From Plakobranchus ocellatus (Eukaryota > Mollusca > Gastropoda > Plakobranchidae): a stretch of 30,154 nucleotides of DNA. The notes under the pieces were generated by a model. The model searched no databases. It was given only the letters and a program-made list of their open reading frames with translations, and was not told the DNA's origin. A program made the translations under genes and the position numbers. How positions within the stretch are numbered: the stretch's first letter is position 1; each line of letters begins with the position of its first letter. The stretch is from the NCBI GenBank assembly GCA_019648995.1, contig BLXT01004371.1, positions 2,053,418 to 2,083,571 on the forward strand, given 5' to 3'. Shown piece after piece: positions 1 to 11,119 of the stretch.

Positions 1-36
1 CCCCCCCCCTCTCTCTCTCTTTCTCTCTCTTTCTTT

Positions 37-95
<59 letters not shown>

Positions 96-139
96 GATCG
101 ATTTATCTATCTATCTCTCTCTCCTTTTCTCTCTCTCTT

Positions 140-188
<49 letters not shown>
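1..188. repeat. (CT)n / (TATC)n compound microsatellite
   Basis: Nearly pure CT dinucleotide runs enclose a block of TATC tetranucleotides at about 52-115. The tract lies directly beside the LINE 3' fragment that follows, and an equivalent (CT)n tract sits in the same place in unit B at 10852-10902. It therefore marks the edge of the duplicated unit. Confidence 0.97.
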
Positions 189-190
<2 letters not shown>

Positions 191-330
191 AGGTGTCTTG
201 GTTTGAACAGACATTATCGATTATGTTCCTTCACTTACACCTATTCTCAGTGAAACAATAAAAATGTTTCTCTCCTTATCTGCTGCACATGACTTGACGC
301 TTTTAAAAAAAGTTGTTCTCTGACTACCCT
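189..330 (-). mobile_element. RTE-like LINE 3'-end fragment, copy in unit A
   Basis: Read on the minus strand, this stretch matches the last part of the LINE at 3337-4550 (region 4385-4512). On the plus strand it keeps the anchors TTGAACAGACATT and CCTATTCTCAGT, which are the reverse complement of the LINE's 3' end. It is more diverged than the unit B counterpart at 10903-11042. Because both units carry it at the same place relative to the lectin stop codon, it predates the duplication. It covers only the end of the coding region and the short 3' untranslated region, with no catalytic motif. Confidence 0.7.
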
Positions 331-408
331 TACAACTCTTTTTAACGAAAAGTATTGCCTTTTGTTTTGTACTTATCGTAGACTATGAACCCATTCACCT
401 CCATCTGT

Positions 409-902
409 TTAGTACTCACAAACGAACAAGCCTCTCGCCTTAAACCCTCTGAGCATCTGCCAAAGTTCCCGGCGACACTCTACATCCTTCCATACATTCA
501 TATCGGGGTCCAAACTGACACAGTGTTTGCCCTTTGCCCAGTGATCTCGGAAAATCCCGGCACCAAAGCCGAAGTTATCGTAAAAGTTCGCCACGATTAG
601 CCTGGTTCCGTCCTTCCATTTGAAAACATGCTCTTCTTCTAGGTCATCGAGCCCTATAAAGATTTCCTCATCTACGTTAAAACTTGCCAGAGCGTCCACA
701 AGGAATTGGTTCATTTCTTCCGTCTTGGGCATGGCGAGATTTCCTTTATGTTTCTCACATTCTCTCTGTGCCTCCCAGTATTGTCTCTTACATTCTGGGC
801 GAACAAAGAACTTGAAGCATTTGCCTCCATGGACCTTGAGGTATTTCGTGCCTTCCTGTACTAATCTAGGTGGACAAACGTCTTCTACCGGCCCTGCATA
901 AG
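409..902 (-). CDS. Secreted C-type lectin-like protein, copy A, exon 2 (intact)
   Basis: This exon encodes residues 15-178 of a predicted 178-residue secreted protein; exon 1 is at 3112-3154. The acceptor is CTGACTCCAG with the exon starting at 902. Splicing there rebuilds a signal peptide ending in AYA before GPVEDVC. The mature part is one C-type lectin-like domain of the long form. Cysteines are at 24, 43, 52, 63, 142, 157 and 176. The family pattern would pair 24-43, 63-176 and 142-157, leaving 52 unpaired. The hydrophobic core motif is FIGL (96-99), followed by the family's F.W.DGT pattern, WKD (152-154) in place of WND, and a final FVCEY. No EPN or QPD calcium/sugar-binding triplet is present, so classical calcium-dependent sugar binding is doubtful. 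The frame is uninterrupted to TAA at 409-411. The family call is firm; the ligand is unknown. Confidence 0.9.
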
Positions 903-1165
903 CTGGAGTCAGAAGTGGAAAGAGCATGTTATTACACTTTATGAAAAAATGACATCGACTGGCAGGAGTCTAGAAGTCACAATCTGTAACATTATGCAAA
1001 GCACATAACACTATCCAAAATCTTGCGACAAACTCATACTTGTTTGATAAAATAGGTAAAATTACCAAATATTCTTACCTTTTTCGTTTTTAAGTAGTGG
1101 TAGTAGTATAAGAAGTATTATAGTGATAAAGCTAATCTTTATCACTATTATTGTCATTATTATAA

Positions 1166-1283
<118 letters not shown>

Positions 1284-1844
1284 TTTCGTCGTCATTTATG
1301 CCTGATTTTCAGGTTTTAACCATTTAAAGTATCGATTTCACGATGGTTTTTTTTTTTTTCTTTACGTGGGGAAAAATTGTTTTTATCGATTCCTCGAAAA
1401 AAAAATCGAAAAATCTGAGTTTTCGGTATTGATAAGTGTGTAGCGTTTTTTCGTGAATATGGAGACGCAATCGATCACTTTTAATGCTTTCAATTGATCG
1501 CGAATTTTATGTGGGTCGCTTTTTTTTTTTTCTTAGATAAGATTGATTTTTAAGAGAAATATTATGTTTTTCGATATAAATCGATTTGCCGTTTCCTGAA
1601 TAAATGTTTTTTGGTTTCTAAAGATCTATTTCCTTCTAGGTTTATCTGTTGCTTTTCTTCAAATTGGGCACACCTGGTACAGAGGATATTATCTAAAGCA
1701 TAATAGAGGGTTTTGTCGATATCACTTTATGTGATGTGACTTTATTTATCGAAAATGGGAGTCAAAGCCACTTTCAGTTATAAGGACATAAATATTTATA
1801 TAAAAACTGATCAAGACGTAAAATAGCTTCCATTAAATTTTAGA

Positions 1845-2560
1845 TATTGAATCGGAAAATATGTGGATAAAGTTTCACACGAAATGAAGTTCAATTCTAG
1901 AAGGAGATAGATTTTGAAAAGCAAACCTTTTGATTATTGAAATTCAAGATGGCGTTGGCCGTTACTATGGCCATCATAGGTGAAATTTTTTTCCAATATT
2001 TTTCTGTCTAATATTACCACGGCGAATTCACTCTCTAACCTAAAAATAATGACTCACAGGTGCCGCCCCACCCCTTAAAAATCTGACAAGAAAACAGGGA
2101 AATATTTTTTAAATTGTGTCTTTTTCGGGACGAGATCATTCAGGGATTTTAACAGCAGTTGGTCACAACCAAGAAAATAATTTAAATGTGAAAAGTAAAA
2201 CTTTTTTTAGACGGATCTGGTATTTTGTTACAACTATAAAAATTCATTTTAAAAAAAGTTCTAAGTAAATCCAACAATGCCTTCGGTAATTTCGTGAGTC
2301 GATAAAAGGCCATAGACGCGGTTAAAACAAGAAGTACTGGAAGAGTGAATGACAAGAATAACTTAGCGTAGAAGCAAAAAAAAAAATGTTAACTGACTGA
2401 ATGTGGCTTTCTTTCCATATCGATAATGCGCTAGTGATTACAGAAAGAGAAACAAATGTCTTGAGATGCATATTTGCGACGGATCTAGAAGCTAGATTTA
2501 AACCTTATTCAGTTTATTTAAGCGTTTAAGGTAAAGACATTTAGATTTTCAGCAGAATGC
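1845..2560. repeat. Intronic block shared with two copies in unit B
   Basis: This block shares colinear sequence with 12368-13022 and 13388-14125. Anchors include AAATTCAAGATGGCG, CCACGGCGAATTCA, AAGAAAATAATTTAAATGTG and CAATGCCTTCGGTA. It has no long open frame. It is either ordinary intron carried by the lectin duplication or a dispersed repeat caught in the intron. Confidence 0.7.
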
Positions 2561-3111
2561 TTAGGGCCCATATAGGATTATATATAAACAAAATACATTG
2601 TGTTTTAGCCGCTTAACAAAATATAATGATTTAACAAAAAAAAAAAAAAAAGTTGATGATTTATTCATTTATAGCCAGAGAAAGCAAACTCCGACTTCAT
2701 TTAATGTTATTGGAATTGTACATTTTTTTCGGAGTTTTCTTAACTCGATATCACATGAAAGGGAGTTACCACTTTATATTTCAAGATCTTTAATTAAGTT
2801 AACTAAAGGATTTACAAAATCATAATCTTTACATCATCGATATATTTAACAAGTATTATATTTACCATAAAATGTTGTCATAGTCTCAACATAAAAAAAA
2901 GTACTTTCAGGCAAATTTGACAGACCGTACTGACTTCTTGACAATAACACTTTGACTATCAAGTAAATACTGGAGCTCAGAAACCATAGCAGCAGGAAGT
3001 GTTTTCATTCAAAAAGCATATTTTATACGCTACCTCAATGTACATATCCTGTAACGTTAACCATTCAAACATTTATTATTTCAAAATAAGATAAATAATG
3101 TGCAAACTTAC

Positions 3112-3154
3112 CATGGCAAACAAAAATGGCGGTGATTATCACGAAAGCAAGCAT
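3112..3154 (-). CDS. Secreted C-type lectin-like protein, copy A, exon 1 (signal peptide)
   Basis: This 43-base coding exon is too short for usual ORF lists. The start codon is at 3154-3152 on the minus strand and encodes MLAFVIITAIFVCH plus the first base of a codon completed by exon 2. The donor is a strong G|GTAAGT with the last exon base at 3112. Phase 1 here matches the phase 1 acceptor at 902 and joins to give ...VCHAYA|GPVEDVC, a classical signal-peptide cleavage pattern. The same exon, of identical length and with a similar sequence, occurs in copy B at 17405-17447. That conservation in otherwise drifting sequence is the best support for this model. Confidence 0.85.
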
Positions 3155-3276
3155 GTTCTCAATTTTGCCAACACCACAGACAATCAAGTGGCACAAGAGT
3201 CCAATAAAACCTTGCCAGCCAAGCTGGCTGTTTATATTTCTAGCAGATGTCTGTGAAAACTTTTGAAAATGTCATA

Positions 3277-3284
3277 CTTTTATA
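3277..3284 (-). promoter_or_regulatory. TATA box of lectin copy A
   Basis: The minus strand reads TATAAAAG, about 125 bases upstream of the start codon at 3154. A start site about 30 bases downstream would leave a 5' leader of roughly 95 bases. The surrounding sequence aligns with copy B, where the same octamer is altered. Confidence 0.6.
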
Positions 3285-3336
3285 GTATATCACAGCTCAA
3301 AGAAAAAAAAATTAAGCAAAGATAAACTGATAACAC

Positions 3337-4550
3337 AAGAAGTATCTCCTGGCTGATAAAGGGACTAGAAAGGCAATATTCACTTTATCAATGCTTATCG
3401 ATACGTGAATAGAAATGCAAAAAAATCCCCACCTCTGTTTCACTGATTATTGTAAGGCCTTTGACAAATTAAAACATGTAGAGCTGTTTCGTGTGCTAGA
3501 AAAATTGGACATCGATGGAAAAGATGTGAGAATAATTAGAAATTTATATTGGGATCAGACTGCATTTGTAAGAATTGAAGGAGAACATAGTGATTTTAAA
3601 CCCATCAAAAGAGGTGTGAGGGTGTGAGGCAGGGATGTGTAATGCCTCCTGATTTTTTTAACCTATATAGTGAAATAATTTTAAGGAATCTTGATGGCAT
3701 TTCAGACTTAAAAATAAATGGAAAGAATCTTAATAATCTGAGGTATGCAGATGATACAGTTTTAATAGCAGAATATGGCGAACAACTCCAAAAACTTCTA
3801 GATACTGTAGTTTTAGAGAGCGAAAGAATGGGCCTGTCTTTGAATGTAAAGAAAACGGAATGTATGGTTATCTCAAAGAAATTCTCTAACCCCAAGTGCA
3901 ATCTCGTTAGCAAAGGCAAACAAATCAAACAAGTTACAAAATTCAAATATCTAGGTTGCCTGATAACATAAAATGGCAGATACACAAGTAAAATAAGTAA
4001 AAGAATAGTCGTGGCCAAAGATACATTCCAAAAATGAAACCACTACTGGCAAATAGAAACATGTATGAAAATCAAAATACAGGTAATTAAAACACATTTA
4101 TGGTCAGTACTTTTGTACGGTAGTGAGTGTTGGACAATAGTCAAATAAATAGAGAAAAAACTAAAAGCAGTAGAGATGTGGTTTATCAGAGGAATGATGA
4201 GGATATCATGGACAGACAAAAGTCAAATGAATTGGTACTAGAAGAGGCTAATCTCGAGTGATCTCTAATTAAAACCATAAGACAGAAGCAACTATAGTTT
4301 TAGGCCGTATTTGGCGACACGAGGGTTTAGAACACTTAGCAATCGCTGGAAAGATTGAAGGCAAACGCAGTAGAGGTAGACAGAGAATAACTTTTAATGA
4401 AACTCTGAAGTCATGGGCAATAGGTAAGGGTATCAACAACAACTTTATACGGTTAACTGAGAATAGGTCTGAGTGGAGGAACGTGATGGCCAATGTCTGT
4501 TCCAGACAAGGTACCTGATGATGATGATGATGATGATGATAGTGATGGTG
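3337..4550 (+). mobile_element. 5'-truncated RTE-like non-LTR retrotransposon (dead) with 13-bp target-site duplication
   Basis: The insert encodes the back half of a reverse transcriptase. It starts within the fingers/palm region (CKAFDKLKHVELF), has the catalytic box RYADDTVLIA at 3741-3770, then FKYLGCLI near 3950, and the carboxy-terminal part LLYGSECWT near 4111-4137 followed by RISWTDK. The end is GTACC followed by a (TGA)n tail at about 4517-4541. A direct repeat AAACTGATAACAC lies on both sides (3324-3336 and 4551-4563), and unit B has a single uninterrupted version of this site near 17620. The reading frame is broken by an 8-bp tandem duplication GGTGTGAG (3613-3620 and 3621-3628) and by several stops, including the TAA ending the YADD frame at 3969-3971. 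Lack of the amino-terminal endonuclease reflects 5' truncation. RTE-like is inferred from protein motifs and the microsatellite tail. Confidence 0.88.
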
Positions 4551-4563
4551 AAACTGATAACAC
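4551..4563. repeat. Target-site duplication of the LINE at 3337-4550
   Basis: AAACTGATAACAC is identical to 3324-3336. The 13-bp length suits target-primed reverse transcription. The sequence continues afterwards into material colinear with unit B (near 17632). Confidence 0.85.
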
Positions 4564-5621
4564 TTGTTTTGAACGATTGCCGGGACAGAATGCATAGGCT
4601 GCATTGCAGTTATGTACGCACTTATATAACCTGATTAGTCGTTGATTTTATTGCTGTTGTTGTAATTGTTGCTGTTATTGTACTTATCTTTTTTATATAT
4701 ATCAGGCATTATCGAGTACATCTACACATAGAGAAAAAAAGGTGAGATTTTTTTTCTAACGCATATGTTTTTATTGATCTTAATTTTTATGTTCATCAGT
4801 TTGTTTTTATTCGCCTTATTAAATTTTTTCGCCTTACTTTGCTTTTACATGTAAATTGTTTGAATGTCATCATAGTCATATGTAATGCTAAGAGGCTTTA
4901 AGTCTTGAAAATTGATTCACAAATGTATACGTTTTTATTTCTTCATTAACTTGTTATGATTGTTGAGTGTTATTGTGTTTGTGGATGTTTTTCCCTCGCA
5001 ATTGCAATGTTCTATTATTTTTTTTTATAGACAGACTCTATGAAGATTAAAACAAAAGAAGCTGTACAGTATTTATTGAAACCAAAGCTCTCTCTTTATA
5101 TCCAAAAAGGAGAAAGCCTGATAACCGATATCGATAGATGAGGATCCATCTTTTTATGTCCCAATCAAGGAAGTGTTATTCTCATGGCTCATTCATGTTG
5201 CCCTTTGATCAGCGGGCATAGGTCTTCCAAAAGGATCTCTGAATCTGTCTATCCAGTGCAGTTTTCTCTTTCAGGTTTTGGCCATTCCATTTATCTCTGC
5301 TTTGATCTCACGTATGCATCAATACATTTATTATATGAAACAGAGATTTATCCAAAAAAGCTTTATAAAGAGGATCGTATCTCAGCCTCGAAAATTACAT
5401 TGGTGCAAACACTTGCAAGGTGGCTCAATAGTCTAAAGGTCAGGTGTTAAAGCATTATCGTGACGATAAAGCAAATGTGATAATAGCTACAAATTTTCAA
5501 ACTTAAACTTATACAATTTAAGATAAGAGAGACATTTTTTTTTTGCCTTGCGGCCGCACATCTTGCTAATCTCAATGAACATTTTCTATAAAAATTGGAA
5601 TACGCCTTACAAACGCACAGG

Positions 5622-5687
<66 letters not shown>

Positions 5688-8310
5688 ACCGCACTATTTT
5701 GATTATATCCACTGTACTTTAACGCGTTTGAAACGAATGCACATGTAATTATAAAAGCTGATTATGACAGTGGAAGTTTCATTGACTTTAATGATATATA
5801 AAACTGCTGCTTAAAATAAGTTGGCTGTGTGGGCAGAGATCTTGTTCACTTTTCAGTCGTTAAAAAAAAAAAGCTTTCTCGGAATAAACCCAGTTATCGA
5901 AAATACAATGAATTTTAGCAAAATTAATTAGACAGTCGTAACCTCAATTGTGTTTGCCTAGACATCAAATTAGATTGGCTTTTTTTTCTTTCTAGAAACC
6001 CGAACTTCCTTCTTAATTTGAGCATTCGTAAATATTTGTTTTAAATGTTGTTTAATGTCCAGATAAAAAACAATCAAGATCTTTCCGTATTATTCCCTTT
6101 TTTTTGTTGATTTTTTTGGGGTTTTTTTTCTGATGTTTGTCCTCTCAACTCAACTTTTCGTTTGCAAATGAAAGTTTTGGCTAAACTTCTTTCATATTGT
6201 GGCAAAACTATTTGACGAAAGGCACGGCCTTTTCATTCACCATAGACATAGTGGAATAGGAAATGACTCAATAGCTTTTGTGTAAGTATTCCTTATAGAT
6301 CTATGTCTGCGACCAAGAGAAATTTGAGGGAAACACAAAAACATAAGGTATCATAACAACAAGGTGATCTTAAAATAAGAATTTTAACTGTAAATTTTCC
6401 AATTTGCGTATCAAATTTAGAATTGGCCATACTTACAATAATAAATTGAAGGTGTCGATCACAGTCTAGCTATTATTAATCTTTCCCGCAGCATGAGTTT
6501 TTAACGCTTTTCATCTCTACCCCAGGACTGTAGAGGCCTACAGCTAACAGTAATGTTATGATTTTACATCATGTGATGAACCAGGCAAAAATTAATACGG
6601 ATACCTGCACACGAGAGCCTTTAAAATGTATTATTTTGAGTTAAAAAAGAAATGAAATTACAATATTTAAATTCACGATCTATCATCAGATGTGGAAAAA
6701 AAAGAGATAATGCATTTTCTAAAGTGCAGACGAAGAGAAAAGTATCATATGAATTAATCAATGATTCCCCATTCCCCATCCCTGTTCCCAATTTTAAAAA
6801 CAATTCTTGCAATTGAATATTTTGACAGAATTTTTTTTTTTTTTAGCATCCACTATTTTAATGCAAGCATGTGAAATCATATATTGAACGCTTTGTTCTC
6901 TATCCCTTTTCTTAAATTGAGCAACACAAAAGTATAGCCTTCATGTAGCTTCTATGTCTTTTGATACAGCGGTATGCAGTAATATTAGTATAAGAATATA
7001 AACATTCAATCTATATCTTTGGTTTGCCGAAATTCACTTGTATTAGACTTGGATTATCTATAAATCTATAATTCTTTCGTAAGCTTTTATTCTTGGGTTA
7101 AAGTCAATAAGAACGCCATTTTTCTATATAACTAACTCCTTATAGCATAATATTATAAGAAGAATCATAAAAGTATGGCCATTGGCGTTTGGGAATTTTC
7201 ATTTCTTTTCAAACACCTAATTATTATCTACAGCAATATCTAGTTCGTGACTTCTATAATTTGATAGAAAAATGACAGATCGGATTGCTGGCTCTGACCC
7301 CTCCTTTCGGGAACTGTTTTGTCCCTTTTCGTTCATGAGATGTTTTATGTAAAATACTATCCGTAAAGCATCACGAACAACTAAAAATCTTACAAAGTAA
7401 TGCTTGTTTGAAAACTTAATGAACCATTTAACTTTTTTTTTTTTTTAATTTGGAAAAAATGCTAATTTGCTTTTCATGTTATGGATGCTGTGCGTTTTTC
7501 TAAGATTTAATATCTTGTTTATTAAATCCTTTATTTTTGCATTTGAAGTGTCAGCGTTTCTGTATTTCCATTTAAAACAAATCATTATCCGTTATTTCAT
7601 TTCTCTTGTTTTCCTTTTTTCCTCTTTTTTATTTGCTTCATTTGATGTTCAGAAGGCATATTTTCCCAATCTATTCAGTTTCTGAAATGAAAACCAGTCT
7701 ATTTCATATTCTTTAGGGTAGTACAAAATCTATCAAAATTTCAAATGTAGACATTGTTTTCGCAGCTTGATAAGTCTGTGGGCGACAGAATGTATATTAT
7801 TAGTGTTGATGATGATATGCAAAGTCCCATAACAAATGTAAGAAAAGGTAAAACCATGGTCACCGTCAACATGAAAAGTTTACGTACTTATCCGTGCTTG
7901 GGGCTAAACTTATTGGGCAAAATTGTAGTTGTCAAAACCATAGATACTGATTTCGATTACAATTATAATCCTTGATCCTGTCTTACAACAGTTTAAGGCA
8001 CGTTTTGTGTAAATTTGATCAAAGTATGGATGGAAGGTGTCACCTATAACTGGGCAAATTATTCTGTTTCAATAGGACTTTCGCGACAAATTTTATTACA
8101 CTCATTTCCCAAAATTCCTACTTTTTTCAACATGTGAAGAAAATAAGGAATAAGGTATCATACATCGTTAGAAAGATAATTGAAAGCTACAAAATCCATT
8201 TAAAATCGATGTGATGTAGATTGAATTCAGTGCCATTGTTGACGTGATGAATAAGGCATCTTGGTTATATCGAAGAGTGTTGTAGGTTAAAAATGCAAAA
8301 TCTCTTGTTA
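4564..8310. other. Non-coding part of unit A, colinear with unit B
   Basis: No supported gene is seen. Anchors shared with unit B include GGGACAGAATG (4583 vs 17650), GGGCATAGGTCTTCCA (5215 vs 18380), CTAAAGGTCAGGT (5434 vs 18609), AGCATGTGAAATCAT (6867 vs 21213), CATGTTATGGATGCTGTG (7476 vs 21802) and TTGAATTCAGTGCCATTGTTGA (8221 vs 25405). Open frames of 60-88 codons here do not keep their frame in unit B and look accidental. Confidence 0.7.
5626..5685. repeat. (TA)n microsatellite
   Basis: About 30 TA units, which produce a meaningless Ile-Tyr repeat in translation. The matching place in unit B (around 18760) has no such run. Confidence 0.97.
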
Positions 8311-8388
<78 letters not shown>

Positions 8389-8406
8389 CATTATTATTAC
8401 TATTAT
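8311..8406. repeat. (ATT)n microsatellite at the right edge of unit A
   Basis: ATT units with one or two ATC interruptions near the end. Colinearity with unit B stops here. The poly-asparagine frame on the minus strand is an artefact. Confidence 0.97.
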
Positions 8407-9121
8407 CGATTGAATGACACAATTTACATCAATAGTCAATATTATGGCAAGACATTAACTAATAAGTAATCAAGGGCCGGCCAGCTTAAGACACAATTCT
8501 TGACAAAAGGTACAAATGGCATGAAAGAGTTGATTCAACACAGGGATTGTAACTATTTACAAGGAAACAAAAAAAAAAAAAAGAAGTAACTCGTGGTATC
8601 GTCAGGAAACCAGTCTTTTATAGCTATGGCCCCTGATACTTCGCAGCTGCCACAATTATTTTTCCATCATCGGTATTGTGAAAACGAAAATATATTTATT
8701 TGTTTTCGAAAAAAAAGATTTAACCATCCTAAAAATTCAATACCTGTTAATATCACTACTGTGAGTCAATGAGAGCACAAAGTTCATATGCAACTGTATT
8801 GTGTTTTTGTCACAGACAATCTGCTCGATTGTTCTTTACTCTAAGTAATATTTTTGATACAAATTATACATATATAAATATACAGCGACACTTTTTAAAT
8901 CCTAAGCATTCTAAGCCCCAGATAAAAGTCAGCAACGATGGTTGTTCGGTTCTGGACAAAGAAAAACAACACTGCTACTTAACCCTATTGGTGTGCCCAG
9001 ACCTTGAGTTTTCTATTTTAATGAAATCATCAGTCGCGATGTCCCCCCCTTTTTATGAAAGTAGAGCGAACCCCAATTTTCCTACTCTTTCTTATCCAGT
9101 CACAACGGTCACTATGACAGG

Positions 9122-9448
9122 TCACTCGAGCCTGTAGATGGATATCCAACCAGTAATAGACCTCAAGGCTCCCGGCGACATCTTCTGCCCACATCTAGGC
9201 TGCTTGCCCGATAGTCCAATAGCTGTTATGGGTACTTTATTCGTAGGAATATTAGAGAAGATATGTATCGCACAGAGAGAGCTTTCTGAATGAGACTCAT
9301 AGAGTGAATTTACGGTGTGACCTTTCTGGTTCTTCTTTGTTGCTGGAAATGGATCAACACAGGAGGAAAATGTCACACTGTCTATTGACGCTCTGTGCGT
9401 TTCATCGTATGAAGATGATGAAAAGAGGAAAGCAACTAGTGCGATGAC
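9122..9448 (-). other. Unidentified coding-like segment, possible exon or gene fossil
   Basis: On the minus strand this frame is stop-free for 108 codons in sequence visibly richer in GC than its surroundings. Only the part from 9376 begins with a potential start, a GTG. The product starts hydrophobic (VIALVAFLFSSSSYDE), then is polar with scattered cysteines (FSSCVDPFPATKKN, SSLCAIHIF, PRCGQKMSPG) and ends GWISIYRLE before a stop. The opposite strand also has a low-stop frame: 8769-9137 is open, and in-phase sequence to about 9474 has only a few further stops, so the coding strand is not certain. I do not recognise the product. It could be an exon of an unseen gene or a piece of an unclassified transposon. 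Confidence 0.28.
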
Positions 9449-10304
9449 TCAGGCCCATTAAATTTTAATGTCGAAGAACACTTTGTGGTAAACTCCTAGA
9501 ACAAGATGTATTGTGTTCTCAATAAATAATGCATGAATGTTTTTTCGAGACCCTCTTTTCGCACCGTAAGTATCCTGGTATTTTTTTTCACGTGATTGTC
9601 TGTCTCAGCATAACAATGAGATATCGAGATTTCACTAAGCTTCAATGTCTTGAAAACTGACAGCCGAAATCTAGTTGGATATTTTCATACAACTTTTTTT
9701 TAACATACGTCGTAATAATTGAAAACAAAAACCTTTATGGCAGCATTATTAATGGTCTCCGCACAATAGGAAAAAGTAGTAGGATAAGTAAGGCATTACT
9801 TTCTGGATTTGTACGCAGGTTTAATGAGTGATTTCTAAACTAGTTTTTTTTTTTTTTTTTTATTATTCATTTACAGGAGAAAACTTTTAACGTTTCTGAA
9901 GGATTACATATACTGTATGATATGAAGTTATATATGAATATCAATGAAAGAAATACATGAACTTGTCTTTTCTGTTGCAGTTTATTACATGTACTTTTCT
10001 TTTAACGATGCAGTAGGTTAGTTCCTGATCTATTACGGTATGCAATTAATCTTGCCATCATTGTGTCGAATAGTTTACAGTTGAATAAATCTATATCGAG
10101 AAAAGATTTAGCGTTACCATTTCAAGTTATATTCCCAAAAGTGACATAGCACTCTGTAAAGATGAATGTTAATCATTGCATATGTCTCTCAATACTAATG
10201 AAGATTGAATGATAAAGAGTTGATATTAGCGAGAGAGGTGGTAACACAAAACTATTACAGATAGGCCTATTCTCGACAATTACCATACTTCTCCTCCTTC
10301 TCTT

Positions 10305-10305
<1 letters not shown>

Positions 10306-10376
<71 letters not shown>

Positions 10377-10391
10377 TATCATAATCATCAT
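10306..10391. repeat. (ATC)n microsatellite
   Basis: Long ATC run ending in ATTATCATAATCATCATTG. The poly-methionine frame on the minus strand is an artefact. Confidence 0.97.
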
Positions 10392-10848
10392 TGTTATTAT
10401 TATTTATTCATGTATTTCTTTTGTACTCATACAACCCTGCAAAAAAATGATAGTATTAACAATAAAAAAAAACATTGATAATTATTATCATTCCAGGTAG
10501 TGCAGGAAACAGACCGTTGCAAGGTATCAGTTTCCAGAAGAACTGGGTTAAGACACTCTTTTATATCAGAATGTTTGCAATCATATTCTATGGAACAAAA
10601 GCATAAAAATTGAACATTCAGCCTTGCACTTTTCCACATACTCGAACATACACCGTTTAAAAAGAAGCAAGCACAAAGTTGTACTTTTCACTGTCCATCT
10701 TTATTCATAGATTTAAGTCCTTTTCATTGAATGTCAGGGCACTTCGTTTTTAAGTTATAAAGCGATCGATATTATATGAAAGGTTCATGCCACTTTCAAA
10801 TATTTTTTTCAAAATACTTGAACTTCGTTTCGTTTTTTGTGGTGCCCT

Positions 10849-10851
<3 letters not shown>

Positions 10852-10902
<51 letters not shown>
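10852..10902. repeat. (CT)n microsatellite at the left edge of unit B
   Basis: Pure CT run immediately beside the LINE 3' fragment, in the same relation to the lectin copy as the tract at 1-188. Confidence 0.97.
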
Positions 10903-10903
<1 letters not shown>

Positions 10904-11042
10904 AGTGCCTTGTCTTGAACAGACATTGGCGATTATATTCCTCCCCACTTACGCCTATTCTCAGTTAAACAATAAAAGTTGTTGTTGTTACCCTTACCGT
11001 GACTTTTCACTTTCCATAAAAGTTATTCCCTGTCTATACCTA
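10903..11042 (-). mobile_element. RTE-like LINE 3'-end fragment, copy in unit B
   Basis: This is the minus-strand match to the LINE end at 4385-4512, better preserved than the unit A counterpart at 189-330. Shared anchors on the plus strand include CCTTGTCTTGAACAGACATT, CCTATTCTCAGTTAA, GTTGTTGTTG followed by ACCCTTACC, and AAAAGTTATTC followed by CTGTCTA. The matching antisense frames (VPCLEQTLAI here and in the complement of the LINE) confirm the homology. It lies within 80-220 bases downstream of the lectin pseudogene stop. Confidence 0.75.
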
Positions 11043-11119
11043 CAAATCATTTTCGCAAAAAAATATTGCCTTTTGTTTTGTACCCTTCATACAAGATGAG
11101 CCTATTCACCTCTATCTGT

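Larger units (their letters stand above)
8407..10851. other. Spacer between the duplicated units
   Basis: Colinearity with unit B is lost in this 2.4-kb stretch. Apart from the GC-richer coding-like segment at 9122-9448 and the ATC microsatellite at 10306-10391, it is AT-rich sequence with homopolymer runs. No RNA gene or recognised transposon is seen. Confidence 0.5.

Noticed and set aside
385-901. Plus-strand frames across the lectin exon
   Set aside because: They are shadows of the minus-strand lectin coding sequence. The same applies to 11066-11311 over copy B.
3605-4018. 137-codon minus-strand frame
   Set aside because: It is the antisense of the LINE reverse transcriptase frame containing YADD.
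4269-4604. 111-codon minus-strand frame with a poly-histidine run, and the similar plus-strand frame at 10776-11099
   Set aside because: Both are antisense readings of the LINE 3' end. Their similarity shows shared LINE sequence and not a protein family.
5184-5450. 88-codon plus-strand frame partly similar to sequence near 18300
   Set aside because: The DNA is conserved only because the units are duplicated. The frame is broken in unit B and has no domain.
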